From positions 1 to 31,727 of IMG/VR virus record IMGVR_UViG_3300034063_000992: a stretch of DNA of 31,727 bases; one strand, 5' to 3'. Source of the DNA: a virus. The translations under genes and the position numbers were made by a program. The notes under the pieces are model-generated. The model was not told where the DNA came from, ran no database searches, and was given only the letters and a program-made list of their open reading frames with translations. Shown here piece by piece: positions 7,436-15,135 of this stretch. Numbering within the stretch: position 1 is the stretch's first letter; each line of letters begins with the position of its first letter.

Positions 7436-8124
7436 AAAAACTAGGTGTTCTCGGAGGTATGGGTCCGGCAGCTAGTGCCGAATTCATGCTTCGATTAACT
7501 AGTTTAACTCCTGCACAACAAGATCAGGATCATATTCCTACAGTATTGTGGAGCGATCCTAGAGTACCGGATCGTAGCACTAGCATATTAAACGGAGATA
7601 GCTTACCTTTACCTTGTCTTAAAGATGGAATTAAGGGCCTGCAAACAGCCGGATGTGATCATATTGTTATACCTTGTAATACAGCACATTTTTGGTATGA
7701 CGAATTAATAAAGCTAGGTACACCAATTATCCATATTGTAGATAGTGTAGCCGATTCTCTTAGAGAGATGAATGCTATAGATAAACCAATCGGTGTTCTA
7801 GGTACTAGAGGAACTATAGAACTAGGGTTATATCAAAAACATCTTCGTAAACTAGGGTGGAGCTGTATCATCCCATCAAGCAAAGAAATGGATATTATGA
7901 TCCAACCTGCTATTAATATGATAAAATCTAATCGGATAGATGAAGCATATAAACCATTAATGAACGTTATCGATAGTTTAATAACTCAAGGTGCAAAAGC
8001 CATAGTTCTTGGATGCACTGAAATTCCATTAGCAATTAGAGATACACATTATCAGGGTATATTTTTAGTAAACAGCATCGACAGTTTGGCTAAAGCAGCA
8101 ATAAAACAATTTGACAGAAATTAA
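7432..8124 (+). CDS. Aspartate/glutamate racemase family protein
   Basis: A 230-residue cofactor-independent racemase of the aspartate-racemase/YgeA type. KLGVLGGMGPAAS opens the first domain. The two catalytic cysteines are Cys82 in PCNTAH and Cys195 in GCTEIPL, both intact, so the enzyme should be active. It would interconvert L- and D-aspartate, glutamate or another amino acid. It overlaps the holin stop (ATGA) and is therefore translated with it. The N-terminal repeat-like halves and length are normal for the family. Its use to a phage is not established. Confidence 0.9.
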   Translation: MKKLGVLGGMGPAASAEFMLRLTSLTPAQQDQDHIPTVLWSDPRVPDRSTSILNGDSLPLPCLKDGIKGLQTAGCDHIVIPCNTAHFWYDELIKLGTPIIHIVDSVADSLREMNAIDKPIGVLGTRGTIELGLYQKHLRKLGWSCIIPSSKEMDIMIQPAINMIKSNRIDEAYKPLMNVIDSLITQGAKAIVLGCTEIPLAIRDTHYQGIFLVNSIDSLAKAAIKQFDRN

Positions 8125-8151
8125 ATAATTTCATACAATAGTTGTATGAAA
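8120..8151 (+). promoter_or_regulatory. Late-like box ATTAAATA followed by a start-codon hairpin
   Basis: ATTAAATA occupies 8120-8127. Immediately after it, TTTCATACAA (8129-8138) pairs perfectly with TTGTATGAAA (8142-8151) across a 3-base loop. The right arm includes the ATG at 8146. A T4-type start at about 8133 would remove part of the left arm. No Shine-Dalgarno is visible. This is the second copy of the layout seen at 4689. Confidence 0.6.
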
Positions 8152-8352
8152 CCTGTTAAAATTACATTCACAGACCATTTTCTTAATACCTTTGAGGGTA
8201 CTCAAGAAGAACTCGACGCTATTGTTGAAGAACTTAAACAAAAGTTCGCAGCAGGTAACTTCGAAGAATTCTTTGAAGATCCCAATGATCCTATTACTAT
8301 AGGAACTGGTCATGAAGACTTTTCCTATCAACAACCTAGAGTATTACACTAA
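8146..8352 (+). CDS. Small acidic hypothetical, 68 aa
   Basis: Begins with a strand (PVKITFTDHFLNTF), then an acidic helix with regularly spaced Glu (TQEELDAIVEELKQKF), then EEFFEDPNDP. I recognise no domain. The start codon lies in a hairpin (8129-8151). Confidence 0.75.
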   Translation: MKPVKITFTDHFLNTFEGTQEELDAIVEELKQKFAAGNFEEFFEDPNDPITIGTGHEDFSYQQPRVLH

Positions 8353-8353
8353 T

Positions 8354-8722
8354 ATGAATTACGAAAAACCAGCAGAAGGCATTCTCCTTCAAAAAGATTT
8401 CGGAGACTCTAAATTTTATCGTGTTCCTTGCGATTGCGGTAACACCGATCATGATATTACACTCGAAGTAGAAGCCGTAGACTACGGGATTAGCGTACAC
8501 CATTATGTTAAAGTAAAAACTGATTGGTGGACCGAACCTACTAAATTTCATTGGCTTAATAGTCTTATCCATCGTTGTAAGATTACTTGGAATGTTTGGG
8601 TCAGAGGTCATTTAGAATATGAAGTAACTACCGCAATGTCTAAACAACAGGCATTCAACTACGCATATACACTCAATGAGGCAGTTAAGGACGTTGAAAA
8701 TTTTCAAAAAAATAAAAAATGA
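8354..8722 (+). CDS. Conserved-type phage hypothetical, 122 aa
   Basis: MNYEKPAEGILL is followed by KDFGDSKFYRVPCDCG and HDITLEVEA; the CDCG...DHD cluster could bind a metal. The remainder is beta strands (YGISVHHYVKVKT), a WNVWVRGHLEY strand and a C-terminal helix. The ATG at 8354 follows the previous stop by 1 base, suggesting re-initiation. An in-frame ATG at 8312 with AGGAA upstream would add 14 residues and cannot be excluded. Function unknown. Confidence 0.75.
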   Translation: MNYEKPAEGILLQKDFGDSKFYRVPCDCGNTDHDITLEVEAVDYGISVHHYVKVKTDWWTEPTKFHWLNSLIHRCKITWNVWVRGHLEYEVTTAMSKQQAFNYAYTLNEAVKDVENFQKNKK

Positions 8723-9633
8723 CAATTTTTGTTACTATAGTTTCATACAAAGATAATCTACTATGGAATACTGTTAATAACTGCATAGCCAAATGTAGTG
8801 ATCCGTCAAGTTTACGATTCGGTATTGTAGACCAAAGCGAATATGTACATAACGTTGATCAACATCTAGCATGTGACAGAATTACATATTTGCATATCGA
8901 TCCGCAATTTAGTCGAGGTCCTTGTTGGGCTAGGTCTATTGCATTAAGTTTTTATAATAACGAAGATTATGTTTTACAGATCGATTCTCATACAGTATTT
9001 GATAAGAATTGGGATCTCCTTTTAATTCGGCAACTAAAAGAATGTCAAGAATTTTCTGAAAAATGTATTTTGAGTACATATCCTCAAGCATTTAGTATTA
9101 CTGAAAAAGGAATTAAAAAAAATAAGTTATCAGGTATTACTACTGTTTTAAAACCAAAAAATAACGCAACTATATCCGAAGATGATCCTAGCTTTAGTTT
9201 TATCGGATATAATGTAAAATCAGATAAACCAATATTAGGATCTCATGTAGCCGGCGGATTTATTTTTTGTCCGGGCAACTTTTTCTTAGAAATTCCATAC
9301 GATCCATCTTTATATTTCATTGGTGAAGAACAAAACATAGCAATACGTGCATGGACACATGGTTGGGATATATACCACCCACCTGACTCACCAGTATATC
9401 ATTTATATTACTCCGAGGGAAATCGTACCCTTCACTGGGATGCTGATGATGATGTAAAACGATTGATAAAATGGACAAATTTACATCATAATTCAAAAGT
9501 TCGGTTAAGCAATCTTTTATTTCAAAATAAAAATTTAGGCATATACGGATTAGGAAGTGTCCGAACTTTGGAAGATTTTGCAAAATTTTCCGGAATCGAT
9601 TACTTAAATAAAACTATCTTGACAAGTATATAA
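8719..9633 (+). CDS. GlcNAc-transferase-like glycosyltransferase
   Basis: A 304-residue GT-A enzyme resembling the family of Dictyostelium Skp1 GlcNAc-transferase (Pfam GlcNAc). The N-terminal strand IFVTIVSYKD opens a Rossmann-like core. RGPCWARSIA precedes LQIDSHTVFDKNWD with the metal motif Asp89-Ser90-His91. The catalytic-domain block GEEQNIAIRAWTHGWD starts at Gly202 and is followed by HLYYSEGNR. The family transfers GlcNAc, in the best-studied case to hydroxyproline. The window also encodes a collagen-like fibre (28783), a conceivable acceptor, but that link is speculation. It overlaps its upstream neighbour at ATGA. Confidence 0.8.
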   Translation: MTIFVTIVSYKDNLLWNTVNNCIAKCSDPSSLRFGIVDQSEYVHNVDQHLACDRITYLHIDPQFSRGPCWARSIALSFYNNEDYVLQIDSHTVFDKNWDLLLIRQLKECQEFSEKCILSTYPQAFSITEKGIKKNKLSGITTVLKPKNNATISEDDPSFSFIGYNVKSDKPILGSHVAGGFIFCPGNFFLEIPYDPSLYFIGEEQNIAIRAWTHGWDIYHPPDSPVYHLYYSEGNRTLHWDADDDVKRLIKWTNLHHNSKVRLSNLLFQNKNLGIYGLGSVRTLEDFAKFSGIDYLNKTILTSI

Positions 9634-9659
9634 AAATCAATTACAATTAATAATCGACT

Positions 9660-9872
9660 ATGAAACATACTATACTTAAAACAGAAGACAATTCCGCTCT
9701 TGTAGAGTTTGAAAATGACAGCGGTCTAGTTTATTCAAGATCTATTAATATTCCATCCGAATCCGGCGGTGATGTTAATCATCCTAGTTTTTTATCTATT
9801 CTCGAGCATCAAAAAAATTCAATTGCTTATAAAGCATCTATTGGCGTTATTTCTTTTAGTGAAAAAGCATGA
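9660..9872 (+). CDS. Small hypothetical, 70 aa
   Basis: A beta-rich protein: KHTILKTEDNSALVEFEND and SGLVYSRSINIP look like a hairpin, then an acidic linker. Overlaps the next gene at ATGA. The 26-base gap before it shows no Shine-Dalgarno. I do not recognise the family. Confidence 0.7.
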   Translation: MKHTILKTEDNSALVEFENDSGLVYSRSINIPSESGGDVNHPSFLSILEHQKNSIAYKASIGVISFSEKA

Positions 9873-10429
9873 AAAAAATTTCAAGCAGTCCCGAACGCAA
9901 TACCTTTCAAAAAGAAAGTTATCTAAAACGGCAGTCTGAAAAAGGTCTAACTCCCGAAAATGATCCAGAGACTGCCGATATGCTTGATTACTACTTAAAA
10001 ATTATCGAAGATGATAAAGAAAAAGAAGTAGATCTCGAATGGCAAAAAAATAATCTAGAATACGATCTACGGAGTAATAGTTGGATTTTGGAAAAAGTTA
10101 AATCCGACGAAACTTATGCTCAGAACCTTTATGCAGCATTATGCAACAATGAGTTTCAAAAGCTAGATGTAATTCCTATTCTCAAAGATCAAAAATGGAG
10201 TTGTAGTTGGCGTTATGCTGGCGGAATTATTGCCGATATGCGCGAAGAAGGTGATTACATTGATTGGTATTGTTCAGGTATTCACGATCACGGCGACGAC
10301 GGAGAAGGCATTGATATTAACTTCGTTGAAAGAAACTATGTTTCCGAAAGTGTAGTAACTGACGAAATTCGAGAAGATCTTAAAAAACTTGGGTGGATTG
10401 TAGTCACTGACGACGATGAAACCCTTTGA
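9869..10429 (+). CDS. Conserved-type phage hypothetical, 186 aa
   Basis: The N-terminal half is charged and helical (Lys/Glu-rich, residues 1-90). The C-terminal half contains LKDQKWSCSWRYAGGIIADMR, then GDYIDWYCSG and an acidic GDDGEG loop, ending with a helix-strand DLKKLGWIVVTD. I recall this Trp/Cys-rich block from large environmental phages, always without a function. Overlaps the next gene by 14 bases. Confidence 0.75.
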   Translation: MKKISSSPERNTFQKESYLKRQSEKGLTPENDPETADMLDYYLKIIEDDKEKEVDLEWQKNNLEYDLRSNSWILEKVKSDETYAQNLYAALCNNEFQKLDVIPILKDQKWSCSWRYAGGIIADMREEGDYIDWYCSGIHDHGDDGEGIDINFVERNYVSESVVTDEIREDLKKLGWIVVTDDDETL

Positions 10430-10670
10430 AATTTCAGAAAAATCTTGGGCAAAAGTCTATAATCAATTGTCTAAAGAATATCCGCCAAGCTATCTTATAA
10501 TTCGAGATAAGATGAAAGACAAACTTGGTTTTGTATTTCGGAGGCACGAATATTGGTCTCAAGATATGGGCGGGATGCATCGTAACGAAACACTTTATTT
10601 AGATTTCTATGACGAAAAAAAACGTACAATGTTTTTACTCAAATATGGAGAAATTTTAAATGACAACTAA
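10416..10670 (+). CDS. LxW-related small protein
   Basis: An 84-residue protein with the C-terminus EKKRTMFLLKYGEILNDN. This is a degenerate version of the LFxLRW ending of the 12-gene array (Tyr for Trp, extended tail). The TAT GGA GAA codons contribute a GGAG Shine-Dalgarno 10 bases before the next ATG, so the motif again overlaps the downstream ribosome-binding site. Function unknown. Confidence 0.7.
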   Translation: MKPFEISEKSWAKVYNQLSKEYPPSYLIIRDKMKDKLGFVFRRHEYWSQDMGGMHRNETLYLDFYDEKKRTMFLLKYGEILNDN

Positions 10671-11010
10671 TGCTTTTATTTTTAGTTGGGATCAATTGGG
10701 TATCGAAAGTATTATTCCAATTACAGAATACGAACATCACGATAAACAAAATCTCATGCGTATGCTGAAAGGTGACGAAGCTATTCGAAATCCCCTTAAC
10801 AATATTGTTCAAAGCTTAATCATTCGAGCAAGATATAATCCGCAACGTCATTATGAAATCTATGCTATAGATTGTGATCCTAGTCTTGATGAAGAATTTT
10901 GGATCCAACAGTGGAAAGAACATCCACAATTTACTGCTGATCTGATTAGAGATAAAGGTCATAAAATTTATTCAGATAGGCAAACAATGACCAATTTGGT
11001 AATTACTTAA
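10660..11010 (+). CDS. Hypothetical protein, 116 aa
   Basis: Reads as a phage small protein with a strand start (NAFIFSWDQLGIESIIPI), a helix with RMLKGDEA, and an HYEIYAIDCDPSLDEEFW block. The codons ahead of it supply GGAG. It ends 9 bases before the sigma70 promoter at 11020. No family recognised. Confidence 0.72.
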   Translation: MTTNAFIFSWDQLGIESIIPITEYEHHDKQNLMRMLKGDEAIRNPLNNIVQSLIIRARYNPQRHYEIYAIDCDPSLDEEFWIQQWKEHPQFTADLIRDKGHKIYSDRQTMTNLVIT

Positions 11011-11019
11011 AATCCACTC

Positions 11020-11048
11020 TTGACAATGGATATAAATGGTGCTATAAT
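11020..11048 (+). promoter_or_regulatory. Perfect sigma70 promoter, TTGACA-N17-TATAAT
   Basis: TTGACA at 11020-11025, a 17-base spacer and TATAAT at 11043-11048. It lies in the 70-base gap before the 396-residue gene and should start transcription near 11055. This is full consensus for a host housekeeping polymerase, so it is probably an early phage promoter. Confidence 0.9.
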
Positions 11049-11080
11049 ATAAGTATAGACATAGCACTAAGGAGATTATT

Positions 11081-12271
11081 TTGGCTACAGCAACTAAGAC
11101 TCGAAACACTGCGATTAATCGTGTTCGCGAAAGTTCAAAGCGTGATCCTAGCCCTAAGTGGGACAGTGCTGAATCTATGTCCGCTGAACAATTTTCTGCC
11201 CACTTCCGTGAGGCAATGAAGTATTACAATCTCGAACATTCTGGCAAAGACCTCAAACCTAAGGTCATTGATTGGATGGGACGTAATGGTTATTCCAAAG
11301 ATGAGATTGCTGGTTTCAAGCGTACTAAGGATAGCCGTTGCGGTGTCACTATGGGTGCCATTGCTGCTTGCTTGATCAAAGGTATGCCCGCAGTTCGTAA
11401 GGATTTCAACCAAGGTCGTGATACTAGCGAATGGTTGCGTAATGAAATCCGCAAAGTTACTTATGATGGCCGTGAAGATATTGAAGTCGTTGACGCAGTT
11501 AAGCCCGTTAAGAGCCTTGCTCCAGTTATCAATATTCAAGATCGCATTCGTGAGCAAGCTGGACAAATGAGTGAAGAGCTTGACGCAGCTATTGATTCTT
11601 TTATCACAGATCCCAATGCGTTTGATCCTAAGGCATTTAAGATTGTTAATCTGTTACGTGGTAAGGGTGCTAAGGCTGCTCAAGCTCGTTATATCCGTAG
11701 CTTCTTTGAGCGTGGGCATAATGAGTTGATGGAATTGGCCGGTGGCACAGCCGATGATCAACTACGTGAAGGATATAAGCATCATCCTCGCAAGAACATC
11801 AAGAAGTTAATTGAGTTTTATGAAGCTATTGCTCAAGCATGTGAGCAAATCGCAGCAGAAGCAAAGATCCTCAAGAAGCCCCGTGCTAAGAAGATTAAGC
11901 CTGCCGAAGAGTTGGTTAAGAAACTCAAGTTCTGCGTTAAGGATGACAAGTTAGGTATTGTTAGTGTTCCGCCGGCTGGGCTAATCGGAGCACAAGGTGC
12001 TGTTGTCTTTAATGTCAAGACTAGAAAGCTCGGTGTGTATATTTCAAAGAGTAGTGCCGGACTAAGTGTTAAGGGAACCAGTATTACAGACTTTACTGAA
12101 AAGAGTTTTCAAAAGACTCTACGTGTTCCTGCTACTCAACTGAAAGAGTTTAAAGAGCAGAACACACAGAAGCGAGTCGAAACTTGGTTTGCTAAGAGTG
12201 TCAAAACTACAGAAACTGTGCTCAACGGTCGTATGAGTGAAGACATTGTTTTGCTCAAGGTGTTCAAGTGA
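11081..12271 (+). CDS. Conserved-type phage hypothetical, 396 aa (TTG start)
   Basis: Headed by a consensus sigma70 promoter and AAGGAG (11069-11074), 6 bases before a TTG start, so the annotated start is well supported despite the rare codon. The N-terminus is basic (TKTRNTAINRVRESSKR). Residues ~35-130 are helical with a TMGAIAACLIKGMPA segment. A second helical region (165-285) ends in a Lys/Ala-rich stretch. The C-terminal ~120 residues look like beta strands (GAVVFNVKTRKLGVYIS). It has more C/G-ending codons than its neighbours, compatible with high early expression. Known to me only as an unknown phage protein. Confidence 0.85.
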   Translation: MATATKTRNTAINRVRESSKRDPSPKWDSAESMSAEQFSAHFREAMKYYNLEHSGKDLKPKVIDWMGRNGYSKDEIAGFKRTKDSRCGVTMGAIAACLIKGMPAVRKDFNQGRDTSEWLRNEIRKVTYDGREDIEVVDAVKPVKSLAPVINIQDRIREQAGQMSEELDAAIDSFITDPNAFDPKAFKIVNLLRGKGAKAAQARYIRSFFERGHNELMELAGGTADDQLREGYKHHPRKNIKKLIEFYEAIAQACEQIAAEAKILKKPRAKKIKPAEELVKKLKFCVKDDKLGIVSVPPAGLIGAQGAVVFNVKTRKLGVYISKSSAGLSVKGTSITDFTEKSFQKTLRVPATQLKEFKEQNTQKRVETWFAKSVKTTETVLNGRMSEDIVLLKVFK

Positions 12272-12456
12272 TCTGGGAAGTTAGAAATGTAGGGTGGCCA
12301 ATTCCATACGGAGATACTTGGCCAGTGTCTAATCATAAACCTCAACCTTGGTATCCTTCTGAACAACTATCTCAACCTAGTAATATTCAAAATTATTATA
12401 AAGACTGGTTTCATTCGAAAATATATAAAGGACAAATTGTCAACGGGTGGTATTGA
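12268..12456 (+). CDS. Small Trp/Pro-rich hypothetical, 62 aa (GTG start)
   Basis: The GTG start overlaps the previous stop (GTGA). The product contains seven Trp and many Pro/Tyr. Its last codons (AAC GGG TGG TAT) provide GGGTGG just before the next gene, the same junction style as the LxW array it leads into, although it lacks LFxLRW itself. Confidence 0.65.
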   Translation: MIWEVRNVGWPIPYGDTWPVSNHKPQPWYPSEQLSQPSNIQNYYKDWFHSKIYKGQIVNGWY

Positions 12457-12458
12457 GT

Positions 12459-12791
12459 GTGGCAAAGAAAATATTTCACAAACTTGATCGACGTAACACC
12501 GGATATGGTGATTGGGCTTATTACATAAACAGACAACCTAATATCAACATTGGGTTATTTAATGCTACTCAAAAATTCTACGAATGGCGTAATTGGTGTT
12601 GGCAAACTTGGGGACCTAGTAAAGAACTAGTCAGTTGGTTCGAAGATTTACGAAATCAAATACAAAACCCTAATCTAATAGCAATCAGTCACAATGAACA
12701 TTGGTGCTGGCAACATGATCAATATGCTACAAGAATTTATCTACGTACAGATAAAGAACTAAGTATGTTCTTACTCAAATGGTCGATATAA
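12459..12791 (+). CDS. LxW array gene 1, 110 aa
   Basis: The longest array member, ending DKELSMFLLKWSI. The middle has RNWCWQTWG and EHWCWQHDQ, two Trp-Cys-Trp clusters. I prefer the GTG at 12459, 3 bases after the previous stop and 9 bases after GGGTGG; an in-frame GTG at 12447 would add four residues. The AAATGG of Lys-Trp holds the next ATG. Confidence 0.72.
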   Translation: MAKKIFHKLDRRNTGYGDWAYYINRQPNINIGLFNATQKFYEWRNWCWQTWGPSKELVSWFEDLRNQIQNPNLIAISHNEHWCWQHDQYATRIYLRTDKELSMFLLKWSI

Positions 12792-12997
12792 CCTGGAACA
12801 AAAACCAACGATATCATATTACAAAGAATCTTGGTTTAGGTAAAATAATTGTTTTGACCAATATAGAATTCTGGAATACACACTATGAAGAACTGAAAGA
12901 TTGGTGTGATTGTAATAACGCAGAACTAACTGGCATGATTGTAGAATTTCAACATGAAAGAGATCTTACTTTATTTTGTCTAAAATGGTCCCAATAA
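12779..12997 (+). CDS. LxW array gene 2, 72 aa
   Basis: The start codon lies inside the LKW codons of gene 1 (13-base overlap, no Shine-Dalgarno). Contains LKDWCDCNNAEL at the conserved WC position and ends ERDLTLFCLKWSQ. Function unknown. Confidence 0.75.
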   Translation: MVDITWNKNQRYHITKNLGLGKIIVLTNIEFWNTHYEELKDWCDCNNAELTGMIVEFQHERDLTLFCLKWSQ

Positions 12998-13206
12998 CTT
13001 TTCAAGGTATGACTGCCCGAGAGGGATTAGACCATGTAAGTGAATTAGTCGCCTCTGGTTTAACTCGTAACATAGATTTTGAATGGGCTTATAACCAAGA
13101 GACATTTGGTGAAGGTAGGCATGGTAAATATTGCGAGTTTAGATTTCAGGATCCAAAACTCGCAACTTTCTATTCACTTAAATGGCAAACGAAGATAAAG
13201 ACTTAA
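12985..13206 (+). CDS. LxW array gene 3, 73 aa
   Basis: ATG formed by AAATGG of gene 2's Lys-Trp codons; an in-frame TTG at 12976 is a less likely start. Central FEWAYNQETFGEGRHG, then CEFRFQDPKLATFYSLKWQTKIKT, in which the motif is followed by seven residues. Overlaps gene 4 by 25 bases. Confidence 0.73.
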   Translation: MVPITFQGMTAREGLDHVSELVASGLTRNIDFEWAYNQETFGEGRHGKYCEFRFQDPKLATFYSLKWQTKIKT

Positions 13207-13472
13207 ATGACGATCTAGATGGACTACTTATACCGTGGCATTGGGTCGATGTCGAAGTCATTAAGCACGATGTTATGTTTGATGAATGGTGCGACAAACA
13301 ACGATTTGAATTTGGTATAGATTACTATTATGTAGTCACTGACAAATATCCCGCATATTCATCCGAATGGGGCAGATTTAAACTAGGTAAACAACGAGCA
13401 TTTCACTACTTGTTCAAAGATTCAAAAAATGCTATACTATTTAGACTTCGATGGTCTGAATATATAGCATAA
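13182..13472 (+). CDS. LxW array gene 4, 96 aa
   Basis: Starts in the LKW codons of gene 3. A very acidic N-terminus (NEDKDLNDDLDG) is specific to this copy. Central DEWCDKQRFEFGIDYYY and C-terminal DSKNAILFRLRWSEYIA match the family. Confidence 0.75.
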   Translation: MANEDKDLNDDLDGLLIPWHWVDVEVIKHDVMFDEWCDKQRFEFGIDYYYVVTDKYPAYSSEWGRFKLGKQRAFHYLFKDSKNAILFRLRWSEYIA

Positions 13473-13473
13473 A

Positions 13474-13719
13474 ATGAAAACTTCAGTTTATAACTTTAGA
13501 TTTGAAAAACAAAACGATCCTTACAGACATTATTCCATAGACTTGCCAGAAGGTTGGTATTGTAATGTCTACACTAACGATCCAGAATTTGAACCGTGGA
13601 TGGAACGAATGTGTCCCACTGCCGATGTTACTTTGAGATTCAACAGTGGCAATCCAATGTATACGGTTTACATCAAAGAAGAAAAAGAAGCAGTCCTATT
13701 TCAATTAAGGTGGCGATAA
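13474..13719 (+). CDS. LxW array gene 5, 81 aa
   Basis: Begins 1 base after gene 4's stop. EPWMERMCPTADVTL occupies the WC position and the end is EEKEAVLFQLRWR. Its AAGGTGG (Leu-Arg-Trp codons) provides the Shine-Dalgarno for gene 6. Confidence 0.77.
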   Translation: MKTSVYNFRFEKQNDPYRHYSIDLPEGWYCNVYTNDPEFEPWMERMCPTADVTLRFNSGNPMYTVYIKEEKEAVLFQLRWR

Positions 13720-14006
13720 TGAATGTTAGTCAAGTTGTTCAGCAAATAAGCAATATAGATCTCGATGATTCTATTGTACCTATGCGTAAGGGTACAAGTA
13801 AGTCTTGGATGGGAGAGTATCATTGGGTATCTCCACCTATGCCTCGTAGCCAAGAAGTTCATGTCAAGCGAAACAATGATCTGGAAAAAGTAGAATGGTG
13901 TGAGCAGCAGTTTGGACATAGCGGGCATAGATGGTTTGCTAACCACAATCGATTCTACTTCAAGAATGAAGGAGATATGACCATGTTTGTTTTGAGGTGG
14001 GCATGA
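13719..14006 (+). CDS. LxW array gene 6, 95 aa
   Basis: TAATG overlap with gene 5, preceded by AAGGTGG. Residues ~62-75 read EWCEQQFGHSGHRWF. The tail is NEGDMTMFVLRWA. The first 30 residues (VSQVVQQISNIDLDD) are unique. GAGGTGGG in the motif codons serves gene 7. Confidence 0.77.
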   Translation: MNVSQVVQQISNIDLDDSIVPMRKGTSKSWMGEYHWVSPPMPRSQEVHVKRNNDLEKVEWCEQQFGHSGHRWFANHNRFYFKNEGDMTMFVLRWA

Positions 14007-14224
14007 AAGATTTACCCTACAAGGTTATCACACCAAAACAGATTGTTGAGCCTGCTAAACGGTGGTGCGAAGAACAAGTTGGAGAGCGTTGGTGTGCTAC
14101 ACAAAATCGCAATGGAAAGTGGTGCGTATTTTGGGCAGGCTCTCGCAGTAAGAATCCAGGAACCTATGAATGGTTTTTTGAAAACGATAAAGATGCCGTA
14201 TTGTTTGCGTTGAGGTGGTTATAG
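14003..14224 (+). CDS. LxW array gene 7, 73 aa
   Basis: ATGA overlap with gene 6; the ATG at 14003 sits 5 bases after GAGGTGG. The best example of the central motif: KRWCEEQVGERWCATQNRNG. Ends NDKDAVLFALRWL. Confidence 0.8.
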   Translation: MKDLPYKVITPKQIVEPAKRWCEEQVGERWCATQNRNGKWCVFWAGSRSKNPGTYEWFFENDKDAVLFALRWL

Positions 14225-14472
14225 TGTCTATACTCAAACTAAGTACCAGCTACTTTCATTGCCCACCATGTTGGATAAACTTTATTGACAATATTATCAA
14301 TAATGGGCACGATTGGTACATACATAAACCCGGAAAGGTTGTTCCTACGGAAGTGATTGATTCTGCTTTAGGTAAGTATAAAGCCAGGTACCTTGAAAAG
14401 GCTGCTACCGCTCCTTGTATCATATTTGAAGATGATAAACTGAAAACATTGTTTATACTGGAATGGTCATGA
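14224..14472 (+). CDS. LxW array gene 8, 82 aa (GTG start)
   Basis: GTG overlaps the TAG of gene 7 (TAGTG), after GAGGTGG. The central region differs most (CPPCWINFIDNIINNGHDWY). The C-terminus is DDKLKTLFILEWS, with Glu replacing Arg/Lys in LRW. Confidence 0.73.
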   Translation: MSILKLSTSYFHCPPCWINFIDNIINNGHDWYIHKPGKVVPTEVIDSALGKYKARYLEKAATAPCIIFEDDKLKTLFILEWS

Positions 14473-14684
14473 TTGAAATTTTTTTGTCAGACAAACACAT
14501 GTCATTTGAAGATGGAAATCAAAGATTCATTGATGCCGATCAGTGGGCTAAGAATACTTGCACAACATATAAGGGATATAATGTACAGGATGTATCAGAT
14601 GTGTCATATGATTGTGATCAGATTGCTCTATATCTTTTTGAGAGTGAAAAAGATGCTACAATGTTCTCGTTGAGGTGGTCATGA
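14469..14684 (+). CDS. LxW array gene 9, 71 aa
   Basis: ATGA overlap. An alternative ATG at 14463 lies in the GAATGG codons of gene 8's Glu-Trp, the AAATGG-type mode. Acidic protein with DADQWAKNTCTTYKGYN and the end SEKDATMFSLRWS. Confidence 0.76.
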   Translation: MIEIFLSDKHMSFEDGNQRFIDADQWAKNTCTTYKGYNVQDVSDVSYDCDQIALYLFESEKDATMFSLRWS

Positions 14685-14902
14685 TTAAGAAGCAATACCC
14701 CATATATTACCCCATATATCCTCCTCGCATTAGTTATTTTGGAAACTTTATGAATACAGTAGGATATGACTGGTACTCCATCGAAGAAGAGCTAAAAAAA
14801 TACAACGCAACAGTTGCCAAGTCTAAGAATGAATACTATAGGATGAATGTCAAGTGGCATGATCCTAAACTATATTCATTGTTTGTGTTGAGGTTTTCAT
14901 GA
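14681..14902 (+). CDS. LxW array gene 10, 73 aa
   Basis: ATGA overlap after GAGGTGG. N-terminus rich in Tyr/Ile/Pro (YPIYYPIYPPRISYFG); ends HDPKLYSLFVLRFS, with Phe replacing Trp. Contains VGYDWYSIEEEL, like gene 8's HDWY segment. Confidence 0.75.
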   Translation: MIKKQYPIYYPIYPPRISYFGNFMNTVGYDWYSIEEELKKYNATVAKSKNEYYRMNVKWHDPKLYSLFVLRFS

Positions 14903-15135
14903 ATATTGAATTTTCAAAATCAACTCATCCCACATTGTTTCAAGCAGTTGTGCGGGTTGTAGAATATATATGTAACAAACATCAAACACGCAATGAACGA
15001 GAAGTAATTAGTTTGATCCAACAAGAATTTGGAGTTAGACTAATACGCAAAGACGGAACCACTCCAACTACAGTATGGATTGCCCATTTTGCTAGTGAAA
15101 AGGTTTGTACCATGTTTATGTTAAGGTGGACATAA
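14899..15135 (+). CDS. LxW array gene 11, 78 aa
   Basis: ATGA overlap after GAGG. A helical first half (HPTLFQAVVRVVEYICNKH) is followed by EFGVRLIRKDG and FASEKVCTMFMLRWT. AAGGTGG in its last codons precedes gene 12. Confidence 0.76.
   Translation: MNIEFSKSTHPTLFQAVVRVVEYICNKHQTRNEREVISLIQQEFGVRLIRKDGTTPTTVWIAHFASEKVCTMFMLRWT

Noticed and set aside
11135-11566. 143-residue minus-strand open frame
   Set aside because: It is antisense to the 396-residue gene that has a consensus promoter and ribosome site.
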